The notes beneath the pieces were generated by a model. That model had not been told where the DNA came from. It was given only the letters and a program-made list of their open reading frames with translations, and ran no database searches. The position numbers and the translations under genes were made by a program. Below, one piece after another: positions 1-8,760 of a stretch of 64,000 nucleotides of DNA. Source of the stretch: Verrucomicrobiota bacterium. GTDB lineage: Bacteria > Verrucomicrobiota > Verrucomicrobiia > JABWAM01. Where the stretch lies: contig JAHFSY010000013.1 in the NCBI GenBank assembly GCA_023269615.1, forward strand, positions 1 through 64,000, in the 5' to 3' direction. Each line of letters starts with the position of its first letter. The first letter of the stretch is position 1.

Positions 1-106
1 ATTCCTTCTTATTTTTGTCGATGTAGACGCTGACTCCACCAGTAACGGGGACATGTTTGCTGCACTCTTTACACTCTCGCCTCTTAACTTCTTGATTGGA
101 ATTCAT
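1..106 (-). CDS. Partial small protein with N-terminal CxxC motif
   Basis: A leftward reading frame opens with ATG at 106 and runs off the left edge of the window with no stop in 35 codons. The start of the peptide is MNSNQEVKRRECKECSKHV, a basic N-terminus followed by Cys-x2-Cys-x2-His, which looks like the first half of a zinc ribbon or small zinc finger. The frame begins 22 bases after the stop of the flavin reductase gene, with a GAGGG purine run in the gap, so it may be the last gene of the same unit. Too little is visible to assign a family. Confidence 0.4.
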   Translation of the reverse strand, partial: MNSNQEVKRRECKECSKHVPVTGGVSVYIDKNKKE

Positions 107-128
107 TTTACAGCCAATCGACACCCTC

Positions 129-1397
129 TCACGCATCCAGCTGCAAGGGGGATTCAGGCACACCGATACATGTCAGGCAGGTGCCAGGCTCGACTGCAAA
201 GCCGGGGCGCTTGAGGTATCCAACCTTTCCCGCCTTCACGGCCACCTTGCATGTCCCACAATTGCCGGCGCGGCATCCCGAGCTGATGGCGATGCCCGAC
301 GCCTCCGCGAGATCGAGTAGAGAGCTCGACTCAGCACTCCATTTCAGGACCTTGTTGGACTTGGTGAACGCCACATCGAAGGACGTCGCCGTGGTTGACA
401 CCGAAGCGGGCGCCGTTTTTTTCAAACTCGCTGGACCGAAAGCCTCCGTGTGGAGGCGGTTCTCCGGCACCCCCCAGGCCTTGATGCTCTTCGCCATGGA
501 TTCCATCATGGGAGCGGGGCCGCAGACAAAAAAATCATAGTTGTTGGAAGGGAGCGTCGTTTTCAACAGGTCAAGACACACGCGGCCCGCATACTGATAG
601 TCCACGTTCAGGACATCCGAAGCCCGCGGCTTGCTGTAGCAGGCAAGCCCCCGCACGCCCGGTGTCGCCCGCAGCAATTCCTGGATTTGCGATTTGAACG
701 CATGCTCTCCTCCGTGAGTCACTCCGTAGAACAGCCACGCTTCCCGTCCGGCCTTCTCCGCGCAAATTGCCTTGAGCATGCTGAAGATGGGCGTGATGCC
801 GACTCCTCCCGCGATCAGCACCACAGGATCAGGCTTTTTTTCATCGAGGGTGAACTGCCCTGCTGGAGCGCGCACATCCAGAATGTCGCCTTCCTTGACC
901 GTCTCGTGAAAAAAGGAACTGACAAGGCCCGGGGGGGCGCCGGGTTTGTCAGGTGGCGGCGGAATTTTTTTAACGGTGACACGATACGCCTCGCTCGAGA
1001 ACGCATCGGACAGCGAGTAACACCGCACGACCCGTCGGGGCTGGTTGGGAATATTCAGCTCGAACGTCAGGAACTGGCCCGGCTCGAAGGAGGGCAGCGG
1101 TTTTTGATCCTGGGCCTTGAGGTGGAAAGAACAGACGGAGTCGCACTCATTCACTTTGCGAGCCACGATGAACTTGCGAACTCCATTCCAGGATGAAGTG
1201 TTGGCCGCGTTTTTTTCCTGCATCGCCTTCGCGAGCAGGATCTGTCGCTCAAAGAGATCCATCTCCAGATGATGGACCCGGCTCTGCTCCTTCATCCGGC
1301 GCAGCATGGAAACCGCCATGAAAATCACCAGGATCATCACGATGACCAGCAACACCACGCCGGCCCCAAAAAGCATGATCAGCATGTCCTCATTCAT
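129..1397 (-). CDS. Membrane-anchored NAD(P)H:acceptor reductase (FAD/NAD domains plus [2Fe-2S] ferredoxin)
   Basis: 422 residues. Residues about 6-32 form one strong N-terminal membrane helix, followed by a charged linker. An oxidoreductase FAD-binding barrel follows from about residue 75, with a RCYSLSDA segment matching the RxYSxS flavin motif. The NAD(P)-binding fold carries GGVGITPIFSML and ends with FFVCGPAPMM. The last 90 residues are a plant-type ferredoxin domain with Cys-x4-Cys-x2-Cys (SGCRAGNCGTC) and a distal Cys. This order is that of NqrF, phenol hydroxylase reductase and Hmp-like proteins. No other Nqr subunit is near, so it is not part of a sodium pump here. Its neighbours are an outer-membrane barrel and multiheme cytochromes, which suggests it feeds electrons from NAD(P)H into them. 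The anchor would leave the catalytic domains in the cytoplasm if the short N-terminus is outside. Confidence 0.85.
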   Translation of the reverse strand: MNEDMLIMLFGAGVVLLVIVMILVIFMAVSMLRRMKEQSRVHHLEMDLFERQILLAKAMQEKNAANTSSWNGVRKFIVARKVNECDSVCSFHLKAQDQKPLPSFEPGQFLTFELNIPNQPRRVVRCYSLSDAFSSEAYRVTVKKIPPPPDKPGAPPGLVSSFFHETVKEGDILDVRAPAGQFTLDEKKPDPVVLIAGGVGITPIFSMLKAICAEKAGREAWLFYGVTHGGEHAFKSQIQELLRATPGVRGLACYSKPRASDVLNVDYQYAGRVCLDLLKTTLPSNNYDFFVCGPAPMMESMAKSIKAWGVPENRLHTEAFGPASLKKTAPASVSTTATSFDVAFTKSNKVLKWSAESSSLLDLAEASGIAISSGCRAGNCGTCKVAVKAGKVGYLKRPGFAVEPGTCLTCIGVPESPLQLDA

Positions 1398-1413
1398 AGG
1401 GAATCAGACTCGC

Positions 1414-1590
1414 CTAGTGTAGTGTTCAATAAATAAGTGGACCATTCCCTCAGTCCCACCACGGCGCTTTCGGCGAAAGCGCCCTACCTTTTGCTTGGAT
1501 TGCCGATGGTAGGGCGTGCTCGCCGAGCGCGCCGTCGGGGTGAGGACATGGAACGGGAAATGACCACTCATTTGATGAACAGTACACTAG
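1414..1590. mobile_element. MITE-like element with 27-bp imperfect terminal inverted repeats
   Basis: Positions 1414-1440 and 1564-1590 are inverted copies matching at 23 of 27 bases, both ending in CTAG. Inside are two GTAG-footed hairpins in opposite orientation. The first has stem GGCGCTTTC/GAAAGCGCC at 1463-1471 and 1475-1483, and the second lies near 1508-1535. There is no coding capacity for a transposase. The right terminus overlaps the end of the barrel gene, so that the TAG stop at 1587-1589 lies inside the element's CTAG end. Confidence 0.6.
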
Positions 1591-2999
1591 AATTTAACCT
1601 GAATTTCTGTCCTTACGCCATTGATGAAAGCCCCGGCATCGTCGCCGCCCGCGAAGCCGTCGATCTGCCAGATGGCGTTCTGCCCGATTGCCTGCTGGAA
1701 ACGCAGCCCGGCTGCCCCTGCAGAAATCTGCCTGTCCCCGTTTGCGGCGCGGCCCCCGATTTCCAGGATGAGCTGCCGTCGCTGCCCGTCCAGGAACATC
1801 TGGTATCCCATGGCGCTTCCCACTCTTCGATCCACCGCGCTCTCGAGCGCAGCACCGTACCTGCCGATCCCCACTTCGCTGAACAAAATACCGGTGTTCC
1901 CTGCGGGCCCGAACTGGTCGGGGTCCCGGGCCACGGAGTTGAAGTGATCGAGCCCCCAAAACGCATTCCAGTAGAGCAGGTTCTCCGTCGCAGTCGGCGT
2001 CCATGACACCTGGCCGAACAGAACCGTTCCGTTCCGGATGAGCGGGGTCGTGCGGTCCGTCGCCACCGAGGTGAGCGCGCGAAACGTGGTGTTCAGCGCC
2101 CCAAAGCGCTGCGTGGCGCTGAGGCCCGAATAGAATCCCGAGCCGCGGTCGGTGGATGAATCCAGGTACACCGTGTCCAATTCGAAGGTCGTGGAGAAAA
2201 AATCCGCCAGCGTGTGAATGCCCACCACTTTTGCCCGATGATCGCCAAATTCGCCTTCCGCCCGCTGCACTTTGTTCCACGCGAAAAAGGAGGTCCACCG
2301 CAAATGCGACCCGCCCGGGATGGAGAGGTTGTCGCGCGTGACGCCCACCATGTCCATCGTTCCGTTGAGCAACATCCCCTGCTGCAACGTGAGAAGCTGG
2401 CGGCCCACCGAAAATTCATAATCCAGCTGCTTGGAGTCCGACGGATCAAGATTGGGAAAAATCTCTCCAAAGTTTCCTTCAAAAAATGCGGTCTGAAGAC
2501 GGGGATTCAGCGAGTCAACCCATCTGCCGGATGGCCCGAATTCATAGCCGCTGAAATCGCGCTGGTTGTCAAAGGGCCGCAGCCCCACGATCAACCGCTC
2601 GGTGCCGGTCAGCTGGAGGTTGGAATAAATATCGAGGCGGTTCGCCCATTCGGAGGTGCGCCGCCCGGCGCCGTTTTTGAAGGTCTGGACGGCTGTGCGA
2701 TAATCGCCAAACACCTGGAGTGACGGGCGCCATGTCGCGCCCGTGGGCAACACCACGCCATTCCCCAGGGGGAAGGGGGCGAGAAGGGGCTCTCCTAGTT
2801 CCAGCATGGGACTGGGCCGATCTGGAAATCCCGCGGTCTGTTCCGGAAACGGTTCCGAGGAAAAATCCGGCCCGCCCTCCTCCTCCTCCGCCCTCGCGCT
2901 GGAAAGCAGGCCGACGCAGAGCGCCGCTCCAAGAAACCAGGCCATCCCGACCCGGGCGCGCTCCCCGCAGAAAAGCCGGTTATTTCCTGGGTTTTTCAT
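1587..2999 (-). CDS. Outer-membrane beta-barrel protein of the cytochrome locus
   Basis: 470 residues with a Sec signal peptide: a basic N-terminus, then a hydrophobic stretch ending ARAEEEE near residue 39. The mature part has a Pro-rich acidic N-terminal segment, then alternating polar/aromatic strands throughout. It ends QVKF, and the terminal Phe is typical of barrel proteins handled by the Bam machinery. No cysteines suited to heme binding are present in the mature part. The start overlaps the 3' end of the pentaheme cytochrome gene by 20 bases, so the two are almost certainly co-translated. Pairing of a barrel with a multiheme cytochrome recalls the porin-cytochrome conduits that move electrons across the outer membrane. 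Sequence similarity to MtrB or known porins is not obvious by eye. An alternative start at residue 19 (MAWFLGAAL) also gives a signal peptide. Confidence 0.7.
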   Translation of the reverse strand: MKNPGNNRLFCGERARVGMAWFLGAALCVGLLSSARAEEEEGGPDFSSEPFPEQTAGFPDRPSPMLELGEPLLAPFPLGNGVVLPTGATWRPSLQVFGDYRTAVQTFKNGAGRRTSEWANRLDIYSNLQLTGTERLIVGLRPFDNQRDFSGYEFGPSGRWVDSLNPRLQTAFFEGNFGEIFPNLDPSDSKQLDYEFSVGRQLLTLQQGMLLNGTMDMVGVTRDNLSIPGGSHLRWTSFFAWNKVQRAEGEFGDHRAKVVGIHTLADFFSTTFELDTVYLDSSTDRGSGFYSGLSATQRFGALNTTFRALTSVATDRTTPLIRNGTVLFGQVSWTPTATENLLYWNAFWGLDHFNSVARDPDQFGPAGNTGILFSEVGIGRYGAALESAVDRRVGSAMGYQMFLDGQRRQLILEIGGRAANGDRQISAGAAGLRFQQAIGQNAIWQIDGFAGGDDAGAFINGVRTEIQVKF

Positions 3000-5061
3000 A
3001 GGCTCCCGAGGTTGGCGCGGTCAGTGATGTCTTGGAGATTTCCGTTCGCGCCTTGAGATCAACGCGCTTCGTGCCGGGCTTGAGCACCACGCTCCGGTCC
3101 CACAACACGGTCTGGGTCCCCTGGATTCCGCGCGCCACATCCAGAGGCGACATGTTGTAATCAAAGCCCACTCCCTGGATCGTGTGGATGAGGTTCACTG
3201 GCAAAGCCCCGGCGATCAGCTTGATGTTCACCTGGTAGGGGCCCTTGCCGGTCAATGCATCTGCATCGACTTCATAATCGGCCCGGCGATTTCCAAGGGG
3301 CTCGATCCCTTTCTTCTGCTTCCGCACGATGGATGGATGCCCGATGATGAGCCCGGATTGCGTCAGCGGCCGGACAAACGGCAACGGGTCCTGCGAAAAG
3401 TTTGTGGGAAGAATTTGCTCCTGCTCCCCGCCCTTCGCGGTCAGGTCGATGAACTTGGATTGGAGGCTGAACAGGAAGGCGTCGAGCGGGAGGCGTCCCT
3501 TGTTCACATACACCGAATGGAGATCGCGCACGTCGCCGTTGGGATCGGTGTCGCCGGACTTGAAAACCACCTTGCCGTCACGGTCCGTGACGGTGACCTG
3601 GAGAAATGTGAGGCGTTCCGCGTCGAAGCCAGTCGGCGTGTTATGGCCATCGGTGGCGTTGCGCACTTCCACGCTGAACTCGATCCCCTCCCCGTCGTTG
3701 CGCTCCACCACGAGATCGCCAAGCTGGTAGCCGTTTTTGAGAACCTCCACGCGCTTCTCCAGATACTCCTTCATCAGCGCCTTGTTCTGGTCGATGATCG
3801 CCCGCGCGCTGTATCGATCTTCGGGAAAGCTCCAACGGGCGGGAAATTTGAAATCCGCGGAAACCTTGTTCTCAAATGCGTCGGTGCCCCAGCCGGACTT
3901 GTCGTCGAATGCGACCCATTGATCAATCGTCGCCATCTTCCGCGCGTCGGGGTTCTGGGGATAAAGCCCTGGATGAATGATCGAATGGTCAGGCCCCGGC
4001 ATCATGTGGTTGACGTGTTTCCGCACCTTGGTGGGGATGGTTCCAAGAAGGGCGCTGGGAGCCTGGGCGAAGCCGGAGACCACGCCCTGCACCGTTCCCA
4101 TGTGGCAATCCTGGCAGGTCGCGCCGCGCTTTTGCGCGGGTGAATTCTTGTACTCGCTGTACGCGGCCTCGAGGCGGAAATTCGTCAGGTTCACGTCATG
4201 GCACATTCCGCAAAGCCGGGGCTCGGCCATTTCAAAGAATTGCACGACCTCGCCGTGCACGGCGCGCCCGAATTGATTCGACGAAGTGGCCAGGTGATAG
4301 GTCTCGGAGTCGGACAGCACGCGCTTGAACTCCGCGGCATCGTGTGGGCCATAAATGGGCTGGTAGAGATCCCCTTCCACGATTCCCATCCGCCCGCTGG
4401 CCCGTCCAAAATTACGGTTCACGCGGTGGCACACGATGCAGGTCACCCCCTCGAGCGAAGTGGCGTGGCGGTTCATGTTCGGCGTGAAGGTGGATTCCTC
4501 GAGGTTCATCCCGACGCCCGTGTGGCAGCGGATGCAAAAATCGCCCTGGGACCCGCTGTTCCCCTTGTTGATTTTCGCCTGCATGCTGTTGAACGCGGGG
4601 CTCATCTGCGCGTAGGCATGGGGGGACACCGACCATTCGCGGTACTGAAGGGGATGGCAGTCCTTGCACAAGGCGGCCGAGGGATAGCGCGTTTCCTGGA
4701 AGAGTTTTGCGTGAGCCGCGTTGGCCTGGGCCTCCTCGGCCATCGTCGCCTGATGTTGCGGCGTCACCGAATGGAGCGAGCGCGACAACGGTGGCGGCGG
4801 ACCAGAAAGCAAATCCGGACCAGCCAGCAACCCCGCTCCGCCGGCGGGCGCCAGCAGGCTGCCGCCGGAAGATGCGGATGGATCAGGACCGAGCAAGCTT
4901 GCGCCGGGCGCGGCATTCGTGGAGGCGGAAGGCGGGAGCAGGCTGGTCTGGTTGGTGTCCGCCGCCTCCGCGCCAACGGCCAAAAAAAACAAACCCAATC
5001 CAATCCCCATGGAAAGGAGTCGCGCGCGAGTTGTCCCTTGATGAGCGATGTGCGGTTTCAA
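2980..5061 (-). CDS. Pentaheme c-type cytochrome with SLLPP-type linker
   Basis: 693 residues. The signal peptide ends near VGAEAADT (residue 35). A low-complexity linker rich in Ser, Leu, Pro and Gly with repeated SLLPP/SLLGP/SLLAP units spans about residues 40-95. Five CxxCH heme sites follow: CKDCH, CIRCH, CIVCH, CGMCH and CQDCH, within residues about 130-320. The C-terminal half has no heme motif; it contains NATDGHNTPTGFDAERLTFLQV, which resembles the beta-sandwich tail of NapC/cytochrome c554-like exported multiheme proteins. The frame can start at TTG 5061, which gives a basic n-region, or at ATG 5010. The barrel gene overlaps its end. It is divergent from the tetraheme gene. Role inferred: periplasmic or outer-membrane electron carrier paired with the barrel. 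Confidence 0.85.
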   Translation of the reverse strand: MKPHIAHQGTTRARLLSMGIGLGLFFLAVGAEAADTNQTSLLPPSASTNAAPGASLLGPDPSASSGGSLLAPAGGAGLLAGPDLLSGPPPPLSRSLHSVTPQHQATMAEEAQANAAHAKLFQETRYPSAALCKDCHPLQYREWSVSPHAYAQMSPAFNSMQAKINKGNSGSQGDFCIRCHTGVGMNLEESTFTPNMNRHATSLEGVTCIVCHRVNRNFGRASGRMGIVEGDLYQPIYGPHDAAEFKRVLSDSETYHLATSSNQFGRAVHGEVVQFFEMAEPRLCGMCHDVNLTNFRLEAAYSEYKNSPAQKRGATCQDCHMGTVQGVVSGFAQAPSALLGTIPTKVRKHVNHMMPGPDHSIIHPGLYPQNPDARKMATIDQWVAFDDKSGWGTDAFENKVSADFKFPARWSFPEDRYSARAIIDQNKALMKEYLEKRVEVLKNGYQLGDLVVERNDGEGIEFSVEVRNATDGHNTPTGFDAERLTFLQVTVTDRDGKVVFKSGDTDPNGDVRDLHSVYVNKGRLPLDAFLFSLQSKFIDLTAKGGEQEQILPTNFSQDPLPFVRPLTQSGLIIGHPSIVRKQKKGIEPLGNRRADYEVDADALTGKGPYQVNIKLIAGALPVNLIHTIQGVGFDYNMSPLDVARGIQGTQTVLWDRSVVLKPGTKRVDLKARTEISKTSLTAPTSGAYEKPRK

Positions 5062-5158
5062 GCGAAGGATTCCAAAACGTCTCGAAGCAAATTAGTTTTG
5101 ACTTCGATTACCCTGCGGCTCATTGATATGCAACTGCGAACACGATCCCCCTGAGCTT
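5062..5158. promoter_or_regulatory. Divergent intergenic region between the two cytochrome units
   Basis: These 97 bases separate the leftward pentaheme gene from the rightward tetraheme gene, so both promoters must lie here. A TTGACT at 5098-5103 is a candidate rightward -35 box, but no convincing -10 box is seen at standard spacing (the nearest AT-rich hexamer is TGATAT at 5124). No clear operator palindrome is visible. Confidence 0.3.
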
Positions 5159-6169
5159 ATGTTTTTCTTTAGCCCAGTTCCCTTCACGCGCATCGCCGTC
5201 GCGCTCATCGTTTTCGCCGCCTGGGGAAAAGTTTCGGGACAGAGCCCCGCCTTCCATCTCGATCCCGCAAAAGTGATGGGGCCGAATGCCTGCGCGCAAT
5301 GCCACACGGACGAAACCGCGGCCTGGCAACTCACCCACCACAGCACGGAGTTCAGCAACATTTACCGCCTCCCCCAGGCTCAGGAGATCAGCAAAAAAAT
5401 GGACGTGAAGCTGATGAACCGCGAAGGGATCTGCCTCAAGTGCCACTTCACCGTGCAAAGCGACCCCACCGCCGCGGGTGCGCCGAAGGCCATCGCGGGC
5501 ATCTCCTGCGAGTCCTGCCATGGCGCGGCAAGGGACTGGATCAACATCCACAACAATTTAAAATTGCCAAACAACATCGCCCAGGCCACGGCCGCCGGGA
5601 TGATTCCCCCCACGGACTATTATGCTCTCGCGGCCAATTGCTTCAGCTGCCACACGGTTCCCGAGCAAAAACTTGTGAACGTCGGTGGCCACGTTGCGGG
5701 AAGCGACTTCGAACTCGTTTCGTGGTCGCAGGGCGAGGTCCGCCACAATTTCCTGCAGGATGACGGCAAGGAAGGCAAAACCAACAAGCCCGCCTCGCAA
5801 AACCGCCTGCGCATGCTCTACGTCGTCGGCCGTTGCGTGGACCTGGAGTATGGCCTGCGCGGGACGGCCAAGGCAACCGAGGCCGCCAACTATGGGAAGG
5901 CCCTGGCGTGGAGGGCCTTCAACGCGCGGAAAAATGTGCAGGCCATCTTTGACGCCACCAAGCTGCCTGAGATCAAGGCCATTCTTGATGCCAGCGGCAC
6001 GGACGCGGATTTGAAGATCAACAACGCAGCCGTCCTCAACGCGGCCGCCGACAAGGTCTCGCCCCTCATCAAGCAATTCTCCAGCGCCAACGACGGCAGC
6101 AAGCTGGCGGCCGTGGACGCCTTGATTCCACCCGCGTCAAAATACGTGGGCACCGTGTGCAAGCCCTGA
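5159..6169 (+). CDS. Tetraheme cytochrome c (c554-like), periplasmic
   Basis: 336 residues from the ATG at 5159, chosen because it is followed at once by a good signal peptide (MFFFSPVPFTRIAVALIVFA, cleavage after VSGQ). Four heme sites are CAQCH, CLKCH, CESCH and CFSCH, with extra His residues such as LTHHSTEF available as distal ligands. The spacing and the first-site context (PNACAQCHTDETAAWQLTHHS) match the cytochrome c554 / multiheme_cytc family used as soluble periplasmic carriers. The last 130 residues are helical and heme-free. It is the first gene of the rightward unit; the next gene begins 39 bases downstream. It probably shuttles electrons between the inner-membrane proteins encoded downstream and the pentaheme/barrel pair. 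Confidence 0.85.
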   Translation: MFFFSPVPFTRIAVALIVFAAWGKVSGQSPAFHLDPAKVMGPNACAQCHTDETAAWQLTHHSTEFSNIYRLPQAQEISKKMDVKLMNREGICLKCHFTVQSDPTAAGAPKAIAGISCESCHGAARDWINIHNNLKLPNNIAQATAAGMIPPTDYYALAANCFSCHTVPEQKLVNVGGHVAGSDFELVSWSQGEVRHNFLQDDGKEGKTNKPASQNRLRMLYVVGRCVDLEYGLRGTAKATEAANYGKALAWRAFNARKNVQAIFDATKLPEIKAILDASGTDADLKINNAAVLNAAADKVSPLIKQFSSANDGSKLAAVDALIPPASKYVGTVCKP

Positions 6170-6208
6170 ACGTCCACTGGCGTAGCCCTCGGAACCCATT
6201 CCCGAGCC

Positions 6209-7936
6209 ATGGCTGAAGACATCGCTGGAGAAATCGACAAGCCCAAACGATGGGCCATACCCTTCGCCTCGGACATGACCGAGGCCGACGTGGATGCGAT
6301 CCTGAAAATCCCTCCGTTCAGCCACATCGATCCATCAGCCTTCAGCCCGCTCGTCCCGCTGCGCGGCCTCTTCCTCAACGATTGCCGCCGCCAACGCTAC
6401 CAGCGCGGCGACATCATCATGCGCGCCGGGGATTACGGAAACTCCGCGTTTTTCATCATCTCGGGAAGCACGCGGCTCGTCCTCGACTCGCTCGACGAAG
6501 GCCTGTTGGGACGCGGGACAACCCAACGCAAGACCTTCTGGCAGGCCCTCTCCCAGCTTTGGAAAAATCCAACCCTTCCGGAAGTCCAGAACCTCGAGCA
6601 CGTCCAGCAGGATCACCGCCTGGGGTCGCGCAAGAAAGAAGGGGGGCGGGCGCACATTTTTCTGCAGGATGTTCCCCACGTCCTCGACGAACATCGCACG
6701 GCGCGCGTCGAGGCGGGCGACTTTATCGGGGAAGTCGCCGCCCTCGGGCGCACCGAGCGCGTGGGCACTTATTTTGCCGAGGAGGATTGCGAGCTCCTGG
6801 AAATCCGCTGGCAGGGGGTTCGCGAGCTCCGCCTCCGTTCGCCCGAGATCAAGGCGCACATCGACCGCCTTTATCGCGAGCGCAGCCTCAAGCGCCACCT
6901 GGAACAAACCCCCATTTTCAAACATCTCTCCCAGGAGGACCTGGAAAAGGTTGCCGCTCAAACCCAGTTTCTCAGCTTCGGAACATTCGAGTGGTTCGGG
7001 TCGTACAAACGATTGCGCGAAAAAGATCCCGCGGACCGCCTGGCCGCGGAACCGGTCATCGCCCACGAAGACGATTATCCCAACGGGATTTTCCTCATCC
7101 GCTCGGGTTACGCCCGATTGAGCGAATCGTACAACCACGGCGAAAAAACCGTCAGCTACCTCGGCAAGGGACAGGTGTTCGGCTACGATGAAATCTGCTA
7201 CAACTGGCTTCGTGGGAAATCGATCCCGTTCGGCCGCACGCTCCGCGCCGTCGGCTACGTGGACGCGTTGTTCGTGCCCACCGCGGTCGTCGAGTCGTTC
7301 GTCCTGTCGAAGCTCGACCGTGCCCGGCTTTCAAACAACCTCCCCTCGCCCAGGATCAAATCGGAAGCCTCGGCGTACCGGCAGGACGCCGCCAACAAGC
7401 TCAGCCCCAACATGCTGGAGTTTCTGGTCGAAAACCGGGTCATCAACGGCACGGCCACCATGATCATCGACCTCGAGCGATGCACGCGTTGCGACGATTG
7501 CGTGAGAGCCTGCGCCTCCACCCACAACAACAACCCGCGCTTCATCCGCCACGGCCTGGAGATGGACGGCTTCATGATCGCCAACGCCTGCATGCATTGT
7601 GCCGACCCCGTCTGCATGATCGGCTGCCCCACGGGCGCCATCCACCGGGAAACAGCCCATGGCCAGGTGGTCATCAACAACGAAACGTGCATCGGTTGCG
7701 CGACGTGCGCCAACAGCTGCCCGTACGACAACATCCAGATGGTCCTGCCGCATCGGCCGGAGGGCGGGCTCTATTACGACAAGACCACGCATCTCCCCAT
7801 CCAGAAGGCCGCCAAGTGCGATCTCTGTCACGAGCAGCTCTCAGGGCCGTCCTGCGTCCGCGCCTGTCCGCACGACGCGATGATCCGGGCCGACATGCGC
7901 GACGTGGACGCCCTGGCCACATGGTTCAACAAGTGA
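6209..7936 (+). CDS. Cyclic-nucleotide-binding domains fused to a four-cluster 4Fe-4S ferredoxin
   Basis: 575 residues with no signal peptide, so cytoplasmic. Two CRP-type cupin folds can be seen: residues about 50-215, with RYQRGDIIMRAGDYGNSAFF and an inserted charged loop, and about 225-375, ending with the GKGQVFGYDEI phosphate-cassette-like turn. From about residue 410 comes a DmsB/HybA-type iron-sulfur domain with 16 cysteines in four groups: CTRCDDCVRAC, CMHCADPVCMIGC, CIGCATCANSC and CDLCHEQLSGPSCVRAC. Such domains wire molybdoenzymes or hydrogenases to membrane cytochromes, but neither catalytic subunit is present here. The last codons overlap the start of the cytochrome b gene. A nucleotide or other small ligand may gate electron flow; that is inference. 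There is no helix-turn-helix, so it is not a transcription factor. Confidence 0.85.
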   Translation: MAEDIAGEIDKPKRWAIPFASDMTEADVDAILKIPPFSHIDPSAFSPLVPLRGLFLNDCRRQRYQRGDIIMRAGDYGNSAFFIISGSTRLVLDSLDEGLLGRGTTQRKTFWQALSQLWKNPTLPEVQNLEHVQQDHRLGSRKKEGGRAHIFLQDVPHVLDEHRTARVEAGDFIGEVAALGRTERVGTYFAEEDCELLEIRWQGVRELRLRSPEIKAHIDRLYRERSLKRHLEQTPIFKHLSQEDLEKVAAQTQFLSFGTFEWFGSYKRLREKDPADRLAAEPVIAHEDDYPNGIFLIRSGYARLSESYNHGEKTVSYLGKGQVFGYDEICYNWLRGKSIPFGRTLRAVGYVDALFVPTAVVESFVLSKLDRARLSNNLPSPRIKSEASAYRQDAANKLSPNMLEFLVENRVINGTATMIIDLERCTRCDDCVRACASTHNNNPRFIRHGLEMDGFMIANACMHCADPVCMIGCPTGAIHRETAHGQVVINNETCIGCATCANSCPYDNIQMVLPHRPEGGLYYDKTTHLPIQKAAKCDLCHEQLSGPSCVRACPHDAMIRADMRDVDALATWFNK

Positions 7937-8745
7937 AAAACTTCGCCCGCCGCCACGGGTGCGGCCTCTTTGTTTTCCTCGCCCTGTCGTTGCTCTCGTT
8001 GGCGCTCCATCGGTCGCGCGTCATCAACCTCATTCACTGCCAGGTCTATTCCGGCCTGACGCTCTTCGCCGTCCTTCTCTTCCTCGCGTCGTTCAACGCG
8101 CGAAAAAAACTCCCCTTCCTTCCCCTGCTCCAAGCCTCCACGTGGATGCAAATTCACATTTATGTCGGCTGGTTTTCCGTCGTTCTGCTCTTCATTCACA
8201 TGGAATATCGCATGCCTTCAGGCCCCTTGAACACCACCCTGGCGATCCTCTTTGCAGTCGTCAGCGTGAGCGGAATCATCGGCCTGTGGATTTCCCGGAC
8301 ATTTCCACAGCGTCTCACCTGGCGCGGGGAAAATGTGATTTTCGAACGCATCCCCGCCATCCGCTTCCAGCTCAAGCAGGAAATTGCGGCGCTGGCCCGG
8401 AAGGCCGTGATGGAATCATCCAGTTCCGCCATCGGGGATTTTTACGTGACCCAGCTGAAGGATTTTTTTGACGGGCCGCGCCACGTCGTGTCCCACATCC
8501 TTTCCTCCAACAAGCCGAGGCACCGCCTGCTCTCCAGCGCGGAGGCCATCCAGCGTTATCTCAGCCCCGAGGAATGCAACCAGCTCCAGGACATCATGGA
8601 GCTTGTCCGCCTGAAGGACGACCTGGACCATCAGTATGCCCTGCAGGGAACGTTGAAATGCTGGCTCTTCGTGCACATTCCATTCACCTACGGGTTGCTT
8701 CTCCTCGCGGCGTTCCACGGGTTGATCGCGCTGGCGATGACATGA
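7921..8745 (+). CDS. Integral membrane b-type cytochrome subunit
   Basis: 274 residues. The ATG at 7921 overlaps the last codons of the iron-sulfur gene in another frame, typical of translational coupling. Predicted helices lie near residues 13-32, 38-58, 75-93, 98-118 and 247-270. Histidines inside or next to them (INLIHC, QIHIYVGW, LLFIHMEY, VHIPFTYG, AAFHGLI) can serve as axial ligands of two b hemes. A soluble loop of about 120 residues sits between helices 4 and 5. The layout fits a quinol- or cytochrome-linked membrane partner for the preceding four-cluster protein, in the manner of HybB, NarI or b561-like subunits. No close family is recognised. Confidence 0.7.
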   Translation: MVQQVKNFARRHGCGLFVFLALSLLSLALHRSRVINLIHCQVYSGLTLFAVLLFLASFNARKKLPFLPLLQASTWMQIHIYVGWFSVVLLFIHMEYRMPSGPLNTTLAILFAVVSVSGIIGLWISRTFPQRLTWRGENVIFERIPAIRFQLKQEIAALARKAVMESSSSAIGDFYVTQLKDFFDGPRHVVSHILSSNKPRHRLLSSAEAIQRYLSPEECNQLQDIMELVRLKDDLDHQYALQGTLKCWLFVHIPFTYGLLLLAAFHGLIALAMT

Positions 8746-8760
8746 CATGATGAGCCACGA

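Noticed and set aside
129..1397. NqrF subunit of a sodium-pumping NADH:quinone reductase
   Set aside because: Domain order is the same, but no other nqr gene is present and the neighbours are cytochromes and a barrel.
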